Shown here one piece after another: positions 1 through 7,349 of a DNA stretch of 39,737 bases. A program made the translations under genes and the position numbers. Numbering within the stretch: the first letter of the stretch is position 1; every line of letters begins with the position of its first letter. The notes under the pieces were generated by a model that worked only from the letters and a program-made list of their open reading frames with translations, was not told the DNA's origin and did no database searches. The stretch is from Pseudomonas sp. Q11 (GTDB lineage: Bacteria > Pseudomonadota > Gammaproteobacteria > Pseudomonadales > Pseudomonadaceae): the NCBI RefSeq assembly GCF_024494355.1, contig NZ_JAKNQY010000037.1, forward strand, positions 1-39,737. Reading direction: 5' to 3'.

Positions 1-38
1 CGCTCTCACCTTCAGTCTAATCACGATGCAAGACACAA

Positions 39-121
39 GCGGGCTTGCTCGCGAAGGCGGTTTGTCTGAAACAGTGATGCTGGATGTGCTGGCCTCTTCG
101 CGAGCAGGCTCGCTCCCACAA
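39..121. repeat. REPIN-like inverted REP pair, left copy truncated
   Basis: Two facing REP sequences of the GCGGGCTTGCTCGCGA / TCGCGAGCAGGCTCGC family. The left one (39-60) lacks the usual outer GTGGGA, and the right one (96-121) is complete. The arms are not a perfectly matched pair (AAGCCCGC type against GGCTCGC type), so this may be a degenerate or recombinant pair. Confidence 0.75.
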
Positions 122-165
122 TGGATTTTGCGGCAGGCACGATTGGGTGATCAGCGCAAAGACAA

Positions 166-192
166 CTGTGGGAGCGAGCCTGCTCGCGATAG
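166..192. repeat. Single REP sequence
   Basis: A solitary copy of the CTGTGGGAGCGAGCC / TGCTCGCGATAG type, with no facing partner before dsbB. Apart from this copy and the preceding pair, I see nothing gene-like between 1 and 392. Confidence 0.75.
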
Positions 193-392
193 CAGCGGCA
201 TGTTCAACCCCATCCCGACTGATTCCCCCAGCCAAAATTAATCCGTACTTAACCTCCCTCCTGTTTATTCCCTCAATGTGGGCGGCAGCCGCTCGTTCTC
301 TGTCATGGTCAGCGTGTAGACTTTGGCCATCCGATAGCGCGCCGAGGCTCTCCAGGTTGCGCGTCGATCCAATGCAGACAAAGGGAAACGCA

Positions 393-902
393 ATGAATGA
401 GCAAATGATGCGCTTGGGCCGTGAACGGCGCTATCTGGTGCTGTTGGGGCTGATCTGTCTGGCGCTGATCGGAGGTGCGCTGTATATGCAGGTGGCGCTC
501 GGTGAGGCGCCGTGCCCGCTATGCATCCTGCAGCGGTATGCATTGTTGCTGATCGCGATTTTCGCCTTCATTGGCGCGGCGATGCGCACCCGTCTTAGCC
601 TGACGGTTTTCGAAGGCCTGGTCGTGCTCAGCGCCCTGGCCGGTGCGGCGGTAGCAGGACATCACGTGTACACCCAGTTCTTCCCGGCGGTCAGCTGTGG
701 CGTCGACGTGCTGCAACCGATTGTCGATGACCTCCCGCTGGCGAAGATCTTCCCGTTGGGCTTCCAGGTCGATGGTTTTTGCTCCACCCCGTATCCGCCG
801 ATCCTGGGCTTGTCCCTGGCACAGTGGGCACTGGTGGCGTTCGTCCTTACGGTGATCCTGGTGCCGTTGCTGGTATCGCGCAATCGCAAACAATTACGCT
901 AG
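393..902 (+). CDS. dsbB: Disulfide bond formation protein B (DsbB)
   Basis: Inner-membrane quinone reductase that reoxidises periplasmic DsbA and passes the electrons to ubiquinone. The 169-aa product has four hydrophobic segments (about 13-32, 45-62, 70-90, 142-161). It carries the two expected periplasmic cysteine pairs: Cys41-Cys44 (CPLC) in the first loop, and Cys102 and Cys130 in the second. The open frame extends upstream to 84, but that part runs through REP DNA and looks non-coding. The ATG at 393 gives the normal family length and N-terminus. The gene stands alone, ends in its own terminator, and precedes the cyo operon, which also works with the quinone pool. Identification is secure. 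Confidence 0.95.
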   Translation: MNEQMMRLGRERRYLVLLGLICLALIGGALYMQVALGEAPCPLCILQRYALLLIAIFAFIGAAMRTRLSLTVFEGLVVLSALAGAAVAGHHVYTQFFPAVSCGVDVLQPIVDDLPLAKIFPLGFQVDGFCSTPYPPILGLSLAQWALVAFVLTVILVPLLVSRNRKQLR

Positions 903-918
903 AGCACCTCAATCAAAC

Positions 919-955
919 GCCCCGGTTTTCTGTAGAAAGCCGGGGCGTTTTGCGT
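919..955 (+). terminator. Intrinsic terminator after dsbB
   Basis: A 13-bp stem (CGCCCCGGTTTTC / GAAAGCCGGGGCG, one G-T pair) with a TGTA loop is followed by TTTTG, 17 bases after the dsbB stop codon. Confidence 0.9.
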
Positions 956-1010
956 TTCAGTCTTAAGGCATGCCAGCCTTGATCCGAGACAAGAATGAGC
1001 CGCGACAGCG

Positions 1011-1027
1011 TGCGACACGTTGTCACA
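1011..1027. promoter_or_regulatory. Candidate operator dyad upstream of cyoA
   Basis: TGCGACACGTTGTCACA is an interrupted palindrome of the form TG.GACA-N3-TGTC.CA. Its reverse complement matches the dyad in the petA promoter (35000-35016) at 14 of 17 positions. It lies just upstream of a possible -35 (TTGACT, 1037-1042). Two-component regulators of the RoxR/PrrA type control terminal oxidases in Pseudomonas and are plausible binders, but that is inference. Confidence 0.45.
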
Positions 1028-1164
1028 CATTTGCAGTTGACTGGCCACCCGCTGCACGAATAAGCACCTTGTCCTGCCATAAAAAATCAGCCATGGCGGC
1101 CTCCGTTCGACTGGCTGCCTCCCCACCTGGCAGGCATTTTTAACAATCGGGCGCTTTGCCGCTC

Positions 1165-1187
1165 AACCCCCCGAATGACGGGGGGTT
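1165..1187 (+). terminator. GC-rich hairpin, possible attenuator
   Basis: Perfect 9-bp stem AACCCCCCG / CGGGGGGTT with a 5-base loop and a short T run (TTTAC). It stands about 510 bases before cyoA and far from any gene end, so if it terminates anything it is a leader or a small RNA. Confidence 0.45.
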
Positions 1188-1695
1188 TACGGGCATAAAA
1201 ACCCTCTTGAATCAACGCAAGCTGTCTAAATCGGGCGTAGTAGGCCTACGTTTTTTAGGGTTCTTGTTGAGAATGAATTTCGATAAGATGATGGCTTGTT
1301 GCAATTTCTGTGAAAGATTGTTGCCCGATCGGATGAAGATTATTTCAGGATAAGACATGGTTTCCGGCGCCTCAGCTCACTACAATCGCCCGCACCGAAT
1401 TTCCGACCCGGCTCAGGCTTGAGCCCGTGAGGTGGTCGAAGGGCTCAAGGCCCCATGCGACCCCAGGTGTCGGTGCCTTCCAACTACCCGCACCAAATGG
1501 AATTGGGCTGTAACAAGGCCTTTGACCTACGAATTCGAATAAGAACTCACTGCTGGCCCGGGATGTGTCGAACAGCGTCTGACGCTGCGACGGTCAGCCC
1601 TTATTCAATCCAAGAAAAATGCCAACCCTTGGCAGGGTGAAGTGTTGGCGATCAAAACCCAACTGCATTGCGCAAGCTGCTTTAGAGGTCGTGAG

Positions 1696-2640
1696 ATGAG
1701 TAAAAACAGGTACCCCCGATTACTAGGCTTGTTGCCACTGCTCGGCATGTTGTTGCTGGGGGGCTGCAACATGACGTTGCTCGATCCCAAGGGTCAGGTC
1801 GGCCTGGATGAACGAAACCTGATCATCACCGCCACGCTGTTGATGTTGCTGGTCGTGGTGCCGGTTATCGTCATGACCTTCCTGTTCGCCTGGAAATACC
1901 GTGCGTCCAACACCAGTGCCACGTACACACCCAAGTGGTCGCATTCGACCAAGATCGAAGTGGCGGTGTGGACTATTCCGGTACTGATCATCATTGCCCT
2001 GGGTTACATCACCTACAAGTCGACCCACGCCCTTGACCCGTATCGTCCGCTGGATTCCGACGTCAAGCCGATCACCATTGAAGTGGTCTCCATGGACTGG
2101 AAGTGGCTGTTCATCTATCCGGAACAAGGCATCGCCACCGTCAACAAGATCGTGTTCCCGGCCCACACGCCGATCAATTTCAAAGTCACCTCCGACACCG
2201 TGATGAACTCGTTCTTCATTCCGGGCCTGGGTGGCCAGATCTACGCGATGGCGGGCATGCAGACCAAGCTGCACCTGATCGCCAACCAGAACGCCGAACT
2301 CGACGGTATCTCCGCCAACTACAGCGGCGCGGGTTTCACCGGCATGAAGTTCAAAGCAATCGCCACGACCCAGGAAGAGTTCGACGCCTGGGTCAACGAT
2401 GTGAAGAAGGCACCTAAACAGCTTGAAAAAGCTGAATACGAAGCCCTTTCCAAGCCAAGCCAGAACAACCCAGTCGAGCTCTACTCCTCGGTCACGCCGA
2501 ACCTGTTCCAGACCATCATCGACAAATATGAAGGCATGAAACCGGGCAAGCTGATCCACGAGAAGAAAGAGAAAGAAGTGGCCCACAACACGCAAGGGTT
2601 GGATTCGAGTTCGCATTCAGCTGCCGGGGCAGAGGAGTAA
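1696..2640 (+). CDS. cyoA: Cytochrome bo3 ubiquinol oxidase subunit II (CyoA)
   Basis: Subunit II of the proton-pumping ubiquinol oxidase. The 314-aa protein begins with a lipoprotein signal ending LLGGC (Cys24 is the lipidated residue). Two membrane helices follow (about 43-66 and 88-107), then a periplasmic cupredoxin-like domain (about 120-225) without the CuA ligands of cytochrome c oxidases, as expected for a quinol oxidase. A charged, Lys/Glu-rich C-terminal tail (about 270-314) ends the protein. The frame is open from 1642, but AGAGGT at 1685 and the signal peptide place the start at 1696. It is the first gene of cyoABCDE, 3 bases before cyoB. Expression of this operon in pseudomonads responds to oxygen and carbon catabolite control. 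Confidence 0.95.
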   Translation: MSKNRYPRLLGLLPLLGMLLLGGCNMTLLDPKGQVGLDERNLIITATLLMLLVVVPVIVMTFLFAWKYRASNTSATYTPKWSHSTKIEVAVWTIPVLIIIALGYITYKSTHALDPYRPLDSDVKPITIEVVSMDWKWLFIYPEQGIATVNKIVFPAHTPINFKVTSDTVMNSFFIPGLGGQIYAMAGMQTKLHLIANQNAELDGISANYSGAGFTGMKFKAIATTQEEFDAWVNDVKKAPKQLEKAEYEALSKPSQNNPVELYSSVTPNLFQTIIDKYEGMKPGKLIHEKKEKEVAHNTQGLDSSSHSAAGAEE

Positions 2641-2643
2641 ACG

Positions 2644-4674
2644 ATGTTTGGTAAATTAAGTTGGGAAGCGATCCCGTTCCACGAGCCGATTGTCATGGTG
2701 ACCCTCGCCATCATCGCGCTCGGTGGTCTGGCATTGTTCGCCGGGATCACTTACTTCAAGAAGTGGACCTACCTGTGGACCGAGTGGCTGACGTCGGTCG
2801 ACCACAAGAAAATCGGCGTGATGTACATCATCGTTGCCATGGTCATGCTGCTGCGTGGTTTTGCCGACGCGATCATGATGCGTACCCAGCTGGCCATGGC
2901 CACCGAGGGTTCGCCGGGCTACCTGCCGCCTGAACACTATGACCAGATCTTCACCGCCCACGGCGTGATCATGATCATCTTCATGGCGATGCCATTCTTC
3001 ACCGGCCTGATGAACCTTGCAGTGCCGCTGCAGATCGGCGCGCGTGACGTGGCCTATCCGTTCCTGAACTCCCTGAGCTTCTGGTTGCTGGTTTCCGGCG
3101 TGGTGCTGATCAACCTGTCCCTGGGCGTTGGCGAATTCGCCAAGACCGGCTGGGTTGCTTATCCACCGTTGTCGGGGCTGCAATACAGTCCGGGCGTGGG
3201 GATGGATTACTACATCTGGGCGCTACAGCTATCCGGGCTGGGTACGACGCTAACGGGGGTCAACTTCCTGGCCACCGTGCTGAAGATGCGTACCCCTGGC
3301 ATGAAACTGATGGACATGCCGATCTTCACCTGGACCTGCACCTGGGCCAACGTCCTGATCGTCGCTTCGTTCCCGATCCTGACCGCTACCCTGGCTCTGC
3401 TGACGCTTGACCGCTACATGGATTTCCACATTTTCACCAATGAACTGGGTGGAAATCCGATGATGTACGTCAACCTGTTCTGGGCCTGGGGTCACCCCGA
3501 GGTGTATATCCTGATTCTGCCGGCGTTCGGGATTTTCTCCGAAGTCATCTCGGCGTTCTCCGGCAAGAAACTGTTCGGCCACCACTCGATGATCTACGCC
3601 AGCGGCGCGATCTCGGTGCTGGGCTTCATGGTCTGGCTGCACCACTTCTTCACCATGGGTTCGGGTGCCAGCGTCAACGCCTTCTTCGGCCTGGCGACGA
3701 TGCTGATTTCGATCCCCACGGGTGTGAAGCTGTTCAACTGGCTGTTCACCATCTACCAGGGCCGTCTGCGTTTCACCAGCCACGTGCTGTGGACCCTGGG
3801 CTTCATGGTGACCTTCGCCATCGGCGGCATGACCGGCGTACTGCTGGCCATCCCGGGTGCGGACTTTGTGCTGCACAACAGCCTGTTCGTGATCGCGCAT
3901 TTCCATAACGTGATCATCGGCGGCGCTGTCTTCGGCTACATCGCCGGCTTCGCCTTCTACTTCCCGAAAGCGTTCGGCTTCAAGCTGCACGAGGGTTGGG
4001 GCAAGGCTGCATTCTGGTTCTGGATCTCAGGCTTCTTCGTCGCGTTCATGCCGCTCTATGCACTGGGCTTCATGGGCATGACCCGTCGTCTGAACGCCAC
4101 TACCAACCCTGAATGGGTGCCGTACCTGTACGTCGCCATGTTCGGTGCGGTGATGATTGCCGTGGGTATCGCCTGCCAACTGATCCAGTTGTACGTCAGC
4201 GTGCGTGACCGCAAAAAGCCAGAGAACATGTGCGAACACGGCGACCCGTGGAATGCCCATACCCTGGAGTGGTCGACCTCCTCGCCACCACCGTTCTACA
4301 ACTTTGCCGTGCTGCCGAAAGCGGACGTCATCGACCCGTTCACCGAAGCCAAGGAAAACGGTACCGCGTACCAGGCTCCGGCCAAGTACACGCCGATCCA
4401 CATGCCCAACAACACCGCGACCGGTGTGGTCATGGGGGCACTGCTGACCGTGTTCGGTTTCGCGATGATCTGGCACATCTGGTGGCTGGCGATCGCCAGC
4501 CTGGTCGGCACCGTGGTGTATTTCACCATCCATGCCGCCCGTGACGATCAGGGCTACATGGTGCCGGTGGATGTCATCGAGCGCATCGAAGCCGAACAGC
4601 ACAAACGTCTGGTCGCGGCCGGGAAAGTCCCAGCCACCGCCACCCGTGTTGAAACCTCGTTGGAACAGGCTTAA
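2644..4674 (+). CDS. cyoB: Cytochrome bo3 ubiquinol oxidase subunit I (CyoB)
   Basis: Catalytic heme-copper subunit that oxidises ubiquinol, reduces O2 to water and pumps protons. The 676-aa protein keeps E. coli numbering at the key sites. Low-spin heme ligands are His106 and His421, the high-spin heme ligand is His419, and CuB ligands are His284 (in WGHPEVY, with cross-linked Tyr288), His333 and His334. The quinone-site residues Arg71, Asp75, His98 and Gln101 are all present. About 15 hydrophobic helices are evident. It lies between cyoA and cyoC with 3-base gaps, so translation is probably coupled. Nothing is truncated or missing. Confidence 0.97.
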   Translation: MFGKLSWEAIPFHEPIVMVTLAIIALGGLALFAGITYFKKWTYLWTEWLTSVDHKKIGVMYIIVAMVMLLRGFADAIMMRTQLAMATEGSPGYLPPEHYDQIFTAHGVIMIIFMAMPFFTGLMNLAVPLQIGARDVAYPFLNSLSFWLLVSGVVLINLSLGVGEFAKTGWVAYPPLSGLQYSPGVGMDYYIWALQLSGLGTTLTGVNFLATVLKMRTPGMKLMDMPIFTWTCTWANVLIVASFPILTATLALLTLDRYMDFHIFTNELGGNPMMYVNLFWAWGHPEVYILILPAFGIFSEVISAFSGKKLFGHHSMIYASGAISVLGFMVWLHHFFTMGSGASVNAFFGLATMLISIPTGVKLFNWLFTIYQGRLRFTSHVLWTLGFMVTFAIGGMTGVLLAIPGADFVLHNSLFVIAHFHNVIIGGAVFGYIAGFAFYFPKAFGFKLHEGWGKAAFWFWISGFFVAFMPLYALGFMGMTRRLNATTNPEWVPYLYVAMFGAVMIAVGIACQLIQLYVSVRDRKKPENMCEHGDPWNAHTLEWSTSSPPPFYNFAVLPKADVIDPFTEAKENGTAYQAPAKYTPIHMPNNTATGVVMGALLTVFGFAMIWHIWWLAIASLVGTVVYFTIHAARDDQGYMVPVDVIERIEAEQHKRLVAAGKVPATATRVETSLEQA

Positions 4675-4677
4675 ACC

Positions 4678-5304
4678 ATGTCGAACTTAGTGACCACTGT
4701 TGGACACGCCCATGGTCATGACCATGGGCACGATGACCATCATCACGACTCGGGCGAGATGACCGTATTCGGTTTCTGGCTCTACCTGATGACCGACTGC
4801 ATTCTGTTTGCGTCGATCTTCGCGGTGTACGCGGTGCTGGTTAACAACGTCGCCGGTGGCCCGTCGGGCCACGACATCTTCGAGCTGCCGTACGTGCTGG
4901 GCGAAACCGCACTGCTGTTGTTCAGCTCGATCACCTACGGCTTCGCCATGCTGGCGTTGTTCAAGGGCAAGAAGACCCAGGTACTGGGCTGGTTGGCCAT
5001 GACCTTCCTGCTGGGCGCCGGCTTTATCGCCATGGAGATCAACGAGTTCCACATCCTGATCGCCGAAGGCTACGGTCCTAGCCGCAGCGGCTTCCTGTCC
5101 GGGTTCTTCACCCTGGTCGGCACCCACGGTCTGCACGTGACCAGCGGTCTGATCTGGATGGCGATCATGATGTACCAGGTCCACAAAAACGGCCTGACCG
5201 CCACCAACAAGACGCGCCTGAGCTGCCTGAGCCTGTTCTGGCACTTCCTGGACGTGGTGTGGATCTGCGTATTCACCGTTGTTTATCTGATGGGGACCCT
5301 GTAA
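4678..5304 (+). CDS. cyoC: Cytochrome bo3 ubiquinol oxidase subunit III (CyoC)
   Basis: Non-catalytic membrane subunit of the bo3 oxidase, 208 aa with five predicted helices after residue 28. The N-terminus is unusually histidine-rich: eight His lie between residues 10 and 23, alternating with Gly and Asp. This looks like a metal-binding tail rather than a normal membrane anchor. The start ATG at 4678 follows the cyoB stop by 3 bases, and the stop codon directly abuts the cyoD ATG at 5305, so the genes are translated as one operon. Family identity is clear from the conserved helices (ending VVWICVFTVVYLMGTL). Confidence 0.95.
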   Translation: MSNLVTTVGHAHGHDHGHDDHHHDSGEMTVFGFWLYLMTDCILFASIFAVYAVLVNNVAGGPSGHDIFELPYVLGETALLLFSSITYGFAMLALFKGKKTQVLGWLAMTFLLGAGFIAMEINEFHILIAEGYGPSRSGFLSGFFTLVGTHGLHVTSGLIWMAIMMYQVHKNGLTATNKTRLSCLSLFWHFLDVVWICVFTVVYLMGTL

Positions 5305-5640
5305 ATGGCTAACGCACATTCCCATGATGGCCATGACGCCGGCCACGGCAGCGTCAAGTCCTACGCCATCGGTTTCATCCTGTCGGTGATCCTGACCGTC
5401 ATTCCATTCGGCCTGGTAATGTACCCGTCACTGCCCAAGAGCCTGACCTTGTGGATCATCCTGATCTTCGCCGTGGTCCAGGTATTGGTGCACCTGGTGT
5501 ACTTCCTGCACCTGGACCGCTCTGCAGCCCAGCGCAACAACGTGGTCGCATTTGTCTTTGCCGCGATTGTGATTGTCCTGCTGGTCGGCCTGTCGTTGTG
5601 GATCATGTTCAGCATCCACACCAACATGATGGCGAAGTGA
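5305..5640 (+). CDS. cyoD: Cytochrome bo3 ubiquinol oxidase subunit IV (CyoD)
   Basis: Small assembly/stability subunit of the bo3 oxidase, 111 aa with three membrane helices (about 18-40, 46-68, 78-103). The family hallmark helix containing VQVLVHLVYFLHLD is present. Its N-terminus also carries histidines (His5, 7, 10, 14), echoing the His-rich tail of CyoC. The start codon directly follows the cyoC TAA with no gap. Confidence 0.95.
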   Translation: MANAHSHDGHDAGHGSVKSYAIGFILSVILTVIPFGLVMYPSLPKSLTLWIILIFAVVQVLVHLVYFLHLDRSAAQRNNVVAFVFAAIVIVLLVGLSLWIMFSIHTNMMAK

Positions 5641-5650
5641 GGTAGACCCG

Positions 5651-6538
5651 ATGTCGCTCAAGCACTTTATCCAAATCACCAAACCGGGGATCATTTTCGG
5701 TAACGTGCTTTCTGTGGCAGGCGGGTTCTTCCTGGCCTCGAAAGGGCATGTCGATCTGGCCATTTTCCTGGCCGCGATGATCGGCACTTCCCTGGTGGTG
5801 GCATCCGGTTGTGTATTCAACAACTGTATCGACCGCGACATCGATATCAAAATGGAGCGCACCAAGAACCGCGCCCTGGTCCAGGGCCTGATCCCGGTGC
5901 ACCTGGCCCTGGCGTTCGCCACGGTACTGGGTGTGGCCGGTGTGGCGCTGCTGTACTGGGTGGCCAACCCGTTGGCCGCGCTGTTCGCGGTGATCGGTTT
6001 TGTCATCTATGTCGGTCTCTACAGCCTGTACCTCAAGCGCAAGTCGGTCCACGGCACGCTGGTGGGCAGTCTGTCGGGGGCGATGCCGCCAGTGATCGGT
6101 TACGTGGCGGTCAGCAACAGCTTCGACATGGCTGCGCTGACGCTGCTGGTGATGTTCAGCCTGTGGCAGATGCCGCATTCCTACGCCATCGCGATCTTCC
6201 GCTTCAACGACTACCTGGCCGCCTCGATTCCGGTGCTACCGGTCAAGCGCGGCATCCAGGTGGCCAAGAAGCACATCCTGCTCTACATCCTGGCCTTCCT
6301 CGTGGCGACCTTGATGCTGACCTTCAGCGGCTACGCCGGCATGAGCTACCTCGCCGTCGCCGCCGCCATGGGCATGTACTGGCTGTACATGGCCTGGACC
6401 GGCTACAAGGCAGTGGATGACACGGTCTGGGCACGCAAGCTGTTCGTGTTCTCGATCTTCACCATCACCGCCCTGAGCGTCATGATGTCCCTGGACTTCA
6501 AAGTGCCGAGTGAGTTGTTGCTGACTTACGCGCCTTAA
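5651..6538 (+). CDS. cyoE: Protoheme IX farnesyltransferase (heme O synthase, CyoE)
   Basis: UbiA-type membrane prenyltransferase that adds a farnesyl group to heme b, making the heme O needed by CyoB. The 295-aa protein has about nine hydrophobic helices. It carries the Asp-rich prenyl-diphosphate motif NNCIDRDIDIKMERTKNR (about residues 56-73) and the second conserved loop around DYLAASIPVLPVKRG. It is the last gene of cyoABCDE, 10 bases after cyoD, and is followed 16 bases later by a strong terminator. Confidence 0.96.
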   Translation: MSLKHFIQITKPGIIFGNVLSVAGGFFLASKGHVDLAIFLAAMIGTSLVVASGCVFNNCIDRDIDIKMERTKNRALVQGLIPVHLALAFATVLGVAGVALLYWVANPLAALFAVIGFVIYVGLYSLYLKRKSVHGTLVGSLSGAMPPVIGYVAVSNSFDMAALTLLVMFSLWQMPHSYAIAIFRFNDYLAASIPVLPVKRGIQVAKKHILLYILAFLVATLMLTFSGYAGMSYLAVAAAMGMYWLYMAWTGYKAVDDTVWARKLFVFSIFTITALSVMMSLDFKVPSELLLTYAP

Positions 6539-6554
6539 GCTTCAGACGCTGCAC

Positions 6555-6591
6555 AAAAAGCCCCGCCTTCGAGAGAAGCGCGGGGCTTTTT
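6555..6591 (+). terminator. cyo operon terminator (copy 1 of a 37-bp duplicated terminator)
   Basis: A5-GCCCCGC-CTTC-GAGA-GAAG-CGCGGGGC-T5 style hairpin. The complementary A and T runs would let it stop transcription from either side. The same 37 bases recur without change at 7350-7386, after the toxin-antitoxin pair. Confidence 0.95.
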
Positions 6592-6640
6592 GTCTAGGTG
6601 GGGCATGGATTGGCTGTCATTCGTCGCAATAGATTTTGGT

Positions 6641-6671
6641 TTGTTGAACTATGCGCAATTTGCCTATAGTT
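6641..6671 (+). promoter_or_regulatory. Promoter and candidate autoregulatory operator of the toxin-antitoxin pair
   Basis: A possible -35 TTGTTG (6641-6646) and -10 TATAGT (6665-6670), 18 bases apart, are overlapped by the dyad AACTAT-N13-ATAGTT (6647-6671). A HigA-type antitoxin bound there would block RNA polymerase. Transcription would begin close to the toxin ATG at 6678, so the mRNA may have almost no leader. Confidence 0.5.
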
Positions 6672-6677
6672 TCTGCC

Positions 6678-7022
6678 ATGCGTACCCTATTTTTTGAAAC
6701 GACTACGTTCACCGCCACGGTTGGCCATTACCTGACTGACGATGAATATCGCGTGCTTCAGTCCTATATGCTGCAGCATCCAGAGGTCGGCGACGTCATG
6801 CCACGTACTGGCGGCTTTCGTAAGCTGCGCTGGTTCGATGAACGTCGTGGCAAAGGGAAGCGAGGTGGGTTACGAGTCATTTACTATTGGCTCATGAATG
6901 ATCGTCAGTTCTGGATGTTCGCGATTTATGACAAGGACGAGTTGGAAAACCTGACCTCCGAGCAAGAGAAGACGCTCAAGCGCGCCATAGAAGCAGAGTT
7001 GAAAGCACGAGGTACCTTATGA
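6678..7022 (+). CDS. higB: RelE/HigB-family toxin (HigB2 type)
   Basis: Probable ribosome-dependent mRNA endonuclease of a type II toxin-antitoxin pair, 114 aa. The pattern GGFRKLR (45-51), GKGKRGGLRVIYY (58-70) and a C-terminal Glu/Lys helix matches the Vibrio cholerae HigB2 subgroup of RelE toxins as I recall it. The basic residues in GKGKRGGLR are the likely RNA-binding and catalytic patch. The frame is open from 6651, but that ATG lies inside the promoter, so the ATG at 6678 is preferred. The gene precedes the antitoxin and overlaps it by 4 bases (ATGA), the reversed order typical of higBA. The pair sits between two identical terminators. Confidence 0.85.
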   Translation: MRTLFFETTTFTATVGHYLTDDEYRVLQSYMLQHPEVGDVMPRTGGFRKLRWFDERRGKGKRGGLRVIYYWLMNDRQFWMFAIYDKDELENLTSEQEKTLKRAIEAELKARGTL

Positions 7023-7333
7023 ATAAACGTGATCTGTTTTCCGAGATGATGCAAGGCGTCGGGGAGATGGCCGCTCAACGGGAGGGCAAGATTACCCTTC
7101 GTCAGATATCGATCGAAGACAAGCCGGTTCCCGAGGTGTCGGCGCAAGAAATCGTAGCGTTGCGCGACAAGCTCCATATGTCTCAGGCCGTTTTTGCCAA
7201 GAGCATCAGGACCAGTCCTGGCACCCTTAGAAACTGGGAGCAGGAGAAGTCCAAACCCAACGCCCAGGCAGCTCTTCTGATCAGGCTGGTCGAGAAGTTT
7301 CCAGATATGGTCGAGCGGCTCGCAGCTGTTTGA
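7019..7333 (+). CDS. higA: XRE-family antitoxin (HigA2 type)
   Basis: Antitoxin and autorepressor partner of the preceding toxin, 104 aa. The N-terminal part (1-38) is probably flexible and neutralises the toxin. The C-terminal part (about 43-92) is an XRE helix-turn-helix with the recognition region around SQAVFAKSIRTSPGTLRNWE. Similarity to V. cholerae HigA2 runs over the whole length, including the starting NKRDLFSE. Translation starts within the toxin stop codon (ATGA at 7019-7022). The likely DNA target is the dyad at 6647-6671. Confidence 0.85.
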   Translation: MNKRDLFSEMMQGVGEMAAQREGKITLRQISIEDKPVPEVSAQEIVALRDKLHMSQAVFAKSIRTSPGTLRNWEQEKSKPNAQAALLIRLVEKFPDMVERLAAV

Positions 7334-7349
7334 GGAGCTCCTCTCCATG

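Larger units (their letters stand above)
956..1695 (+). other. Long gene-free region / structured leader before cyoA
   Basis: About 740 bases with no convincing gene. The only frames (1156-1353, 1455-1640) lack family resemblance and ribosome sites. It contains the dyad at 1011-1027. It also has a 9-bp GC-rich hairpin at 1165-1187 (AACCCCCCG / CGGGGGGTT, loop AATGA) followed by TTTAC. Two further hairpins follow: CGTAG-TAGGC-CTACG plus a T run at 1236-1256, and CTTGAGCCC / GGGCTCAAG at 1418-1449. No single promoter could be assigned with confidence. The hairpins could act as attenuators or mRNA-stability elements of a long cyo leader, or one could terminate an unannotated small RNA. Confidence 0.5.

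Noticed and set aside
84..392. Upstream extension of the dsbB reading frame (103 extra residues)
   Set aside because: It runs through REP DNA, has no family resemblance, and the ATG at 393 gives the normal DsbB length and first helix.
979..992. Possible ANR/FNR box (TTGAT-CCGA-GACAA) upstream of cyoA
   Set aside because: Two mismatches in the second half-site; ANR control of cyo is known in pseudomonads, but this site alone is too weak to call.
1267..1287. Possible Fur-box-like stretch (TTGAGAATGAATTTCGATAA)
   Set aside because: Too few matches to the 19-bp consensus; AT-rich leader sequence gives such partial matches by chance.
1156..1353. Possible 65-aa gene in the cyo leader
   Set aside because: No ribosome site, no recognisable motif, and it overlaps the strong hairpin at 1165-1187.
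1723..2616. Long open frame on the minus strand opposite cyoA
   Set aside because: A shadow of the high-GC cyoA gene; its protein is low-complexity (His/Gln/Arg/Val rich) and has no family resemblance. The same applies to the other long antisense frames over cyoB, trpS, zapE and doeA.
6651..6677. Alternative upstream ATG for the toxin gene
   Set aside because: It lies between the proposed -35 and -10 and inside the dyad operator, so it would not be transcribed from this promoter.
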